Shown piece after piece: positions 58,535-64,000 of a stretch of DNA of 64,000 bases. The position numbers were made by a program, and so were the translations under genes. The DNA is from Arthrobotrys musiformis. Its lineage: Eukaryota; Ascomycota; Orbiliomycetes; Orbiliales; Orbiliaceae. The stretch lies in NCBI GenBank assembly GCA_036971715.1, contig JAVHJL010000005.1, forward strand, positions 1,240,001 through 1,304,000. The letters run 5' to 3'. The notes beneath the pieces were generated by a model. The model was not told where the DNA came from and searched no databases. It worked only from the letters and a program-made list of their open reading frames with translations. How positions within the stretch are numbered: the stretch's first letter is position 1; the number at the start of each line of letters is the position of its first letter.

Positions 58535-61078
58535 ATGCTCCACGAGCTCTTTCTCATTCTCGCTGGTCACTCATCACCGCTCTTCACCCCAGAGCTCCCT
58601 GACAACTTCCCGCTTGTTTCTCCCTCCGAACGGACTCTCCTCAACGATCTTGCAAGTCTTGGTATCCTTCACCGCCGGATTCGATACTCTTGCGATCTTA
58701 TCACCACCCACCACCCCTCCACTGTCGCCCGCGCTGTCGCCTGTGGAATCGTCAACCACCTCCAAAAGTTCCGAACCCAGGTTACTGATACGGAGAAGCT
58801 GATCCTTAATCATGACGACCTACTCGTTGGAGCGTACAATATTGTTCCATTGGCCAAGATCGTGGCATTGTTCTCTGGCTGGAGGAGGGTGCTTGAGTAC
58901 ATGGAGGGGTTGACGAAGTTGATACTTTTTGGCGAAACTGCCGGACTTCGTACACAGGAGGCTGAGGACGAAGAGGAGGAGGAGGAACTGGAAGATGATG
59001 TTGAGGATATTGAAGATGATGATGCGTCTGAAATTCTCACACGGCGAGGCGTTAAAGGCGCTAGAATTATCGACAGGTTACGGGAGGATATGCATACAGG
59101 GTACCCTTCTCTCGAAGAGCTAGTTATCGAATTGTTGAATACAGCAGAACTAGCATGGCTACGTCAGGTCTCTACATGGGTACTCTACGGGCGACTGCCG
59201 ACTTTTGGAGCCTCGGATTTTATGATTCGGGAGATGGCTACGGGTGAACAGGACGAAGAGGACGACGAAGTGGAGGAGACGATGCTTTCTCTGGACTTTG
59301 CGTTATCGAGGAGTAATATTCCCAAATTTGTGACGCCACAGACTGCAAGTTCGATATTATTCGTTGGAAGGGCGTTACATCAGATCCGCAGGAAGGGTGG
59401 ATTGATAAAGGCCGGGTCGAAAGCTGCTGCGACGGTCACATCGGAGAAAGTGCTACTCCAAGAGCATTTGGCGATCTTACAGGATCTCAAGACACCACTC
59501 AGCCCTGTTTTATTCCAGGCTGCGATCAGTTCGATCCGGGATTCGCTGTCGATGAATACACTACAGTTACTCTTGCCGACGGAACAGATATTGGATGTTC
59601 TTCATATACTGCGAGAGTTCTATTTACTCGGCCGAGGAGAGTTCGCGATCGGATTAGTCGAGCAGGCTGACGAGAGTATTCGCAAGCGACTGACACGGCC
59701 TGCATTGTTCAAATCGAAGACGGGGACTTCACTTGGAACGATTACGGTCAAAGACGGCGAGGTTGGGAATGTGCTCAAACGAACATGGGCGGCATTGTAT
59801 CTTCGACAGGCGGAGGAGCAACATGACGACAGACTCGATCGAGCGAGGGAAGTTCTTTATCTGACGCTACAAAGCAAAGATGGGGGCGCTGTTGGGGGCA
59901 CACCGGGGACGGCGCCAATTAAGGTTCCGTTGATTGTGAAGAATCTGGATAAAACGGCATTTGGGGATTTATTGTTGGGTGTACCGATTAGCTTGGGATT
60001 CAATCTGACATGGCCGCTGGAGTTGTTTTTGACGCCTCAGGATCTGGAGATATACCAATATTTGTTTCACTACCTGCTTTCGATCCGACGGGCGCAGATG
60101 AAACTACAGGCTTTATGGCAGGCGAGGAGGAATACGGCAGTACAGGGGATTGCTACGAGGCGCAACAAAGAGGAACTGAAAGGGAAGAGGCAGACGTTGG
60201 TGAAGAGAGAGAAGAGTCAGAGACTTGCGTGGGCAACGGCGAATCTTTGTATATTCTTCCTGGAGAGTTTGGGTATCTACTTTCAAGGGAATGTGGTTGA
60301 TTTTGGGTTTGGAGAGCTAGAGGGATTGGTCGGGGTCGGGCAAACTGCGACAGCGGGAGCGGATACGACGATACCTGGGAGTCCGGTTTCGGGGAGGTTT
60401 GGATCTTTGGGGAAGAGGGCGAGTCGCATGGGATCTATTTCTTCGCGACCGAAAACGCCCCAAAGTCCAAGGACGCCGACATTACAATCCTTCGCTAGCC
60501 CTATCAGAACGAAGTTTGCACCACAGGGGTCGCCGAAGACTATTAAGGATGGAATATCTCGAAGGCCAGAGACACCGAACACGCCCAAGATTTCGACGGA
60601 TGCCGAAGACGAGAAGAAGGTTACAAACCCGGAGACTCTGACGTTGGCTCATCAACGGTATCTACGGTATATCTGCCAGCAGACGTTTATCACGGATACT
60701 ATCTTTACGAACCGGCTGAGGACGCTGTTAGAGATGTGTGAAATACTGGGTACGCATGTCACGGGGCTTATGAGAGCGAATGAGATTTTGGATCTGGTGG
60801 ATGCAGATGATAGTATGGCGGAGGACGGACTAAACGAGTTAAACAGGACATGTGGGGAGATAAGGGGGGTCGTGGGAGGGCTCGTTAGGAGGTTACATGA
60901 GATGGACGAGGAGAGGGATAGATTTGAGGTTACGAGGAAGGGACAAAAAACGGCGAACCAGAAGAAGGAAGGGGAGAGTCTTAGGGCTGGGGCCGGGGCA
61001 TCGTTCTTTGAAGGAGCCGGGATCGATAAGCTGCTGATGAAGCTAGACTTCGCGACATTGAATCTGGGGATTAAGTAG
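58535..61078 (+). CDS. Gamma-tubulin complex component, GCP4-like (Spc97/Spc98 family)
   Basis: GCP-family proteins bind gamma-tubulin and build the ring complex that nucleates microtubules at spindle pole bodies. The gene is one exon of 847 residues, starting at MLHELFLILAGHSSPLF, the typical GCP4 beginning. The N-terminal GRIP1-type part continues with IVPLAKIVALFSGWRRVLEYMEG, an acidic run at about 140-162, and LEELVIELLNTAELAWLRQVSTWVLYG. The C-terminal GRIP2 part includes FGDLLLGVPISLGFNLTWPLELFLTP and YQYLFHYLLSIRRAQMKLQALW (given here in parts), followed by a Ser/Pro/Arg-rich insertion near 610-690 and LTLAHQRYLRYICQQTFITD. The short length and start point favour GCP4 over GCP2, 3, 5 or 6. 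The domain order is complete. Confidence 0.88.
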   Translation: MLHELFLILAGHSSPLFTPELPDNFPLVSPSERTLLNDLASLGILHRRIRYSCDLITTHHPSTVARAVACGIVNHLQKFRTQVTDTEKLILNHDDLLVGAYNIVPLAKIVALFSGWRRVLEYMEGLTKLILFGETAGLRTQEAEDEEEEEELEDDVEDIEDDDASEILTRRGVKGARIIDRLREDMHTGYPSLEELVIELLNTAELAWLRQVSTWVLYGRLPTFGASDFMIREMATGEQDEEDDEVEETMLSLDFALSRSNIPKFVTPQTASSILFVGRALHQIRRKGGLIKAGSKAAATVTSEKVLLQEHLAILQDLKTPLSPVLFQAAISSIRDSLSMNTLQLLLPTEQILDVLHILREFYLLGRGEFAIGLVEQADESIRKRLTRPALFKSKTGTSLGTITVKDGEVGNVLKRTWAALYLRQAEEQHDDRLDRAREVLYLTLQSKDGGAVGGTPGTAPIKVPLIVKNLDKTAFGDLLLGVPISLGFNLTWPLELFLTPQDLEIYQYLFHYLLSIRRAQMKLQALWQARRNTAVQGIATRRNKEELKGKRQTLVKREKSQRLAWATANLCIFFLESLGIYFQGNVVDFGFGELEGLVGVGQTATAGADTTIPGSPVSGRFGSLGKRASRMGSISSRPKTPQSPRTPTLQSFASPIRTKFAPQGSPKTIKDGISRRPETPNTPKISTDAEDEKKVTNPETLTLAHQRYLRYICQQTFITDTIFTNRLRTLLEMCEILGTHVTGLMRANEILDLVDADDSMAEDGLNELNRTCGEIRGVVGGLVRRLHEMDEERDRFEVTRKGQKTANQKKEGESLRAGAGASFFEGAGIDKLLMKLDFATLNLGIK

Positions 61079-62626
61079 GTAGATACAACTTCAAGAGTGT
61101 ATTGATGATATCATATCGCCATTGATGAGGGGTTTTATGATCCTATGATCGACTCCCATTATACTACACCATCCTACTCCCATCGATCCTACCTAGTTCC
61201 CTGTAACATATAGTATGCCTACCCCAATCCGTATGGACGGATATAGTATAGAACTCGAGATGTTTTTTATATCCGTCCGGCCGGTCGTTGGCCGTTGATT
61301 TGGGCGGAGGGTGTTTGTGTTGTCCGGCAGGTGCAAAGGGCAAAGGGCAAAAGGCTGCCTGCGTGCGAGCGAGCGAAGAGCGCCGTCGGAGCGCTGTGGA
61401 TTAAATGGACGGGCTGTTCCACAAACTCTTCAATTGACTCGGATTAACCGCCGAAAAGCAAAAAGCCACCATCATCGTCTTTGTTATCGTCATCCTCATC
61501 ATCCTCATCCCTTCTGCACCTCGTCGCTCGTTCGGAGGCACCGTCGATAGCCTCAAGACGCCAGCTGGGCGGTTCTCGTCTTCTTCGTGCTCGCTCGCCC
61601 GTTCAACCTGCAACCAGACCACCGTCCTGTTAAATTTAAATAACAAGACATAACAGACGGACACTATTCTTCACCACCCCGGTCAGCCACGTCGGCCTGC
61701 TGCAAACCTGCATCATCGTCCTCCGAACTCCCCGGCTACCTACTGGCTACTGTCAGGACCCAATCAGACGCCAATTGATCCCGAGTGGCAGTTTCCCACG
61801 AGACCCTCGGAGTTCCCAGGCGTCAATATCAGTCCGTACGGTGTACTTTCTGACCTACGTACTTGCTTTGCATACATACATACCATACCACACCTTAGCT
61901 TCCTGCCTCCTGCTTCCAGCTGACCGTGGACCTGGGTTGCCGATTATTCACGCCTGCTCGCTCGGAAGACCTCTCCAACCAATCCAACCCGCATCGGACT
62001 CTCTCCACCCCTATTTGGATCTGCATCTTGGTGGTCCCCCCGGCATCAATTGTTCGAGAAGTGTTCGTCAATTGGTCCATTGAATAGCATCTATAAGCGG
62101 ACAAATCATAGGTCGTGTTTTGGACGACTAACTAAAGAGACAGACGTGGTCGGCCAGAGATATCTCGATTGTCCGAACATTCCATCTCGCCTGATATTGT
62201 CTGCACTATTTGCACTCCATTGCATTATCACCCCTATCTGCTGACCAAAAGTACATACCTGACTTCCCGAACGGCCTACTGCGACATTCAGCCAGATCCC
62301 ACACACCCCCTCCCCCCATCTCTCTCTCATTCTACCTGTCGGATCTGGTGGGACCCTCCCTGCATATTACATACGAGAACTGTCATTCGGCACATCCTTT
62401 AGCTGTTGTCTTTCTCCTCCAAACCTCATATTCCGGCAGGCGAGACCCGTTATTATCTTAGCCTAGCTAGGAAAACCGTGGCAGTAGGAGGACAATAATA
62501 AGACACAGTGCTAAGTTTCTGGCAGGAGCTTACTTGCATCAGAATCAAAGGAGAGAACAAGAACAAGATCCAAGAAAAAGCAAAAGGGGTCTTGTGCTGC
62601 ATACCCCTCACTTTCAATCGCGCGCA
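61079..62626 (+). promoter_or_regulatory. Long upstream region of the TCO89-like gene
   Basis: About 1.5 kb without a supported gene. Short upstream frames (for example 61775-62083 and 62508-62720) suggest a leader with upstream ATGs if it is transcribed. CT-rich sequence lies at 62280-62350. Regulation through upstream frames is inference. Confidence 0.4.
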
Positions 62627-64000
62627 ATGGCATCGAGACCGAATCTCTCGCAGCGCAAGTCCACATCGTCAGTTGTTCAACTGGCCAAGAATAACAATAG
62701 CAATGAGGACGGTGACGTAGAACCCTCGACATCAGCCCCCAAACGTCCTTCTAAGCAGTTCGTGGTCCACTCACGCCATCATCGAGTGCCCTCAGGCCGC
62801 AATCTGAAAAAACTTGCAGGCACCCGCTCCCATGGTGACCTTGTCGCATTAGCCCAAGCTGCCGCCGCCCAGCAAGCCCAAGCAGCACAACAGGCTGCTG
62901 CAGCGAATCAAGGATCGAAAGCACATTCCACTTCCCCAGTCCCGCCTTGGGAGAGACTCAAGGAGAAGGAAAAGGAGCCGCGACAGAGTGGTGGCCACGA
63001 GCTGAAGAAACGATCCAAATCTCACCCCAAAAGATCACTAAGCACCCCTAACGCCAACTCTAAGAAAACCAACTTTGAATTTGCTAGTGCTCCGGGAAGC
63101 TTTGACGACTCCGCCGATCAACTAGCACAGGCCGAACTCGAAGACGCTATGAACCAAGACGCTGCCAAGAATGCATATATGGGGGGCCAGTCGAAACCCG
63201 TAACTCCGACGCAGGCTGACGTTCCCGATGTATCACGACGTGCACAGGTAGACGAAACACCATCACATCCTCCCGCTGACTTGCCTTCGGCTGCCGAGGA
63301 AAAGCAACAACATGCATCGGCTGCCGGTTACCGAAGAACTGCATCTTCAGGCCACATTAAATTCACGCCAGCGCCGGCGAAGCCTGCGCCTACCGTTGCA
63401 GCAGTCACATCAGCTTTGACCAATGGCAACCGGATTGAGACAATCGGCGGCACCGTCAGCACTGATACTACGAGAGTGAACACACCAGCGACTCCTCAGA
63501 ATATGTTGGCCCCTTCAAAGTCTGAAGCTCAAAAGCATCCTCGGCCATCACCCCCTTTCCATACTACAAACCACCCGACAGCAATTCCTCCCCAAGTGTC
63601 CACTGTCACTGCTACCACCCATAACGAGGGAAGGCGAAGCATGTCGTCGGTATCAAGTGGACCGGCGTCCCAGCCTGTCACGTCCAGGTTTATCAGCACC
63701 TCTTCATCTCCAAGTGGCGCTCTTTCATCTCCCTCATCGGTCCGCGAGACACCTATGAAGAAGCGCCCCTCACTCTCTTACGAATCTCCACCGACGCCAC
63801 ACGCGACGCCACCATCCCAATCGGCGCCCCTCTCGACTCTCAACCACGAAGCGATCCTCAGAAAACCCGGCAGCGTTAATATCGGTCCCGGCAAGCCTCT
63901 TCCTAATCGCACACAAACAAAGCTCTTACTGCAAAGACAAAGCTCACAAGCGGAATGGGAGCAAGAGAAGCAGAATCAGTTTCAGAATGGACAATTGTAT
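62627..64000 (+). CDS. TCO89-like TORC1 subunit, 5' part (runs off the window)
   Basis: The frame from ATG 62627 stays open for 458 codons to the window edge, so the gene is partial and its end is not visible. Tco89 is a fungal-specific subunit of the TORC1 growth-control kinase complex at the vacuole. Support comes from the N-terminal motif QFVVHSRHHRVPSGRNLKKL at residues 44-63, which resembles the TCO89-family signature in other ascomycetes, and from the low-complexity Ser/Pro/Ala-rich remainder with an Ala/Gln run near 75-93 (AAAAQQAQAAQQAAAA). A later basic segment KPLPNRTQTKLLLQRQSS near 425 and the charged helix EWEQEKQNQF follow. No intron is needed within the visible part. Assignment rests mainly on the one motif plus disorder, so it is moderate. 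Confidence 0.65.
   Translation, partial: MASRPNLSQRKSTSSVVQLAKNNNSNEDGDVEPSTSAPKRPSKQFVVHSRHHRVPSGRNLKKLAGTRSHGDLVALAQAAAAQQAQAAQQAAAANQGSKAHSTSPVPPWERLKEKEKEPRQSGGHELKKRSKSHPKRSLSTPNANSKKTNFEFASAPGSFDDSADQLAQAELEDAMNQDAAKNAYMGGQSKPVTPTQADVPDVSRRAQVDETPSHPPADLPSAAEEKQQHASAAGYRRTASSGHIKFTPAPAKPAPTVAAVTSALTNGNRIETIGGTVSTDTTRVNTPATPQNMLAPSKSEAQKHPRPSPPFHTTNHPTAIPPQVSTVTATTHNEGRRSMSSVSSGPASQPVTSRFISTSSSPSGALSSPSSVRETPMKKRPSLSYESPPTPHATPPSQSAPLSTLNHEAILRKPGSVNIGPGKPLPNRTQTKLLLQRQSSQAEWEQEKQNQFQNGQLY

Noticed and set aside
1..64000. CRISPR arrays, prophage, insertion sequences or a secondary-metabolite cluster
   Set aside because: None is seen. The window is eukaryotic with spliceosomal introns, and neighbouring genes have unrelated functions.

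Overview
The window is nuclear DNA of a filamentous ascomycete (Pezizomycotina). Genes have short spliceosomal introns, mostly 55-130 bases, with GT..AG ends and several CTAAC-type branch sites. Starts are often preceded by pyrimidine-rich tracts, and the gene set is typical of moulds: a fungal LtrA-family membrane protein, a CAP10-type glycosyltransferase, a Clr5-like protein, divergent F-box proteins and a TCO89-like TORC1 subunit. Long gene-poor AT-rich spacers recall early-diverging classes such as Pezizomycetes, but class cannot be fixed from sequence reading alone. No CRISPR array, operon, rRNA or convincing tRNA is present.

Layout. 0.2-1.5 kb: quinolinate phosphoribosyltransferase (NAD synthesis), +. 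2.0-4.1 kb: SPO11, +, seven exons. 4.1-7.3 kb: long leader/intergenic DNA. 7.3-8.9 kb: conserved fungal protein of unknown function, +. 8.9-16.4 kb: gene-poor, partly AT-rich tract with diverged repeats and a repeated TACGAGA motif. 16.5-17.1 kb: small unrecognised two-exon gene, -. 18.6-20.7 kb: Clr5-like protein, +. 21.7-24.7 kb: LtrA-family membrane protein, -. 24.7-29.4 kb: gene-poor. 29.4-31.3 kb: aspartate aminotransferase, +. 31.9-32.8 kb: LRP1/C1D exosome cofactor, -. 33.1-34.2 kb: ketopantoate reductase, +. 34.6-36.0 kb: RS-rich splicing-type protein, -. 36.9-39.7 kb: GT90/CAP10 protein with a membrane N-terminus, -. 41.0-43.0 kb: leucine-rich-repeat protein, -. 44.6-46.2 kb: NDUFAF7 homologue, +. 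47.5-49.2 kb: membrane-anchored acyl-CoA-binding protein (ACBD5/Atg37 type), +, with an apparent one-base frameshift. 49.8-51.4 kb: PAF1, -. 51.8-53.0 kb: epsilon-COP, +. 53.0-53.6 kb: BolA-like, -. 54.5-58.0 kb: tandem pair of F-box-like paralogues, +. 58.5-61.1 kb: GCP4-like gamma-tubulin complex component, +. 62.6 kb to the end: 5' part of a TCO89-like gene, +.

The genes are mostly unrelated housekeeping functions: NAD and pantothenate cofactors, amino-acid metabolism, RNA processing and transcription elongation, vesicle coat, complex I assembly and Fe-S handling. Two divergent pairs (LRP1/ketopantoate reductase and PAF1/epsilon-COP) each share an intergenic promoter of about 0.3-0.4 kb, and epsilon-COP and BolA converge with 74 bases between stops. 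I did not find a clearly new multi-gene system. The points most worth a second look are the PAF1 tail that continues in frame past the first stop, the ACBP frameshift, the two possible starts of the aspartate aminotransferase, the F-box tandem pair of which only one copy has a C-terminal membrane segment, the small unrecognised gene at 16.5-17.1 kb, and the repeat-bearing AT-rich tract at 11.3-15.4 kb. Exon borders were placed by eye from splice consensus, reading phase and family similarity.
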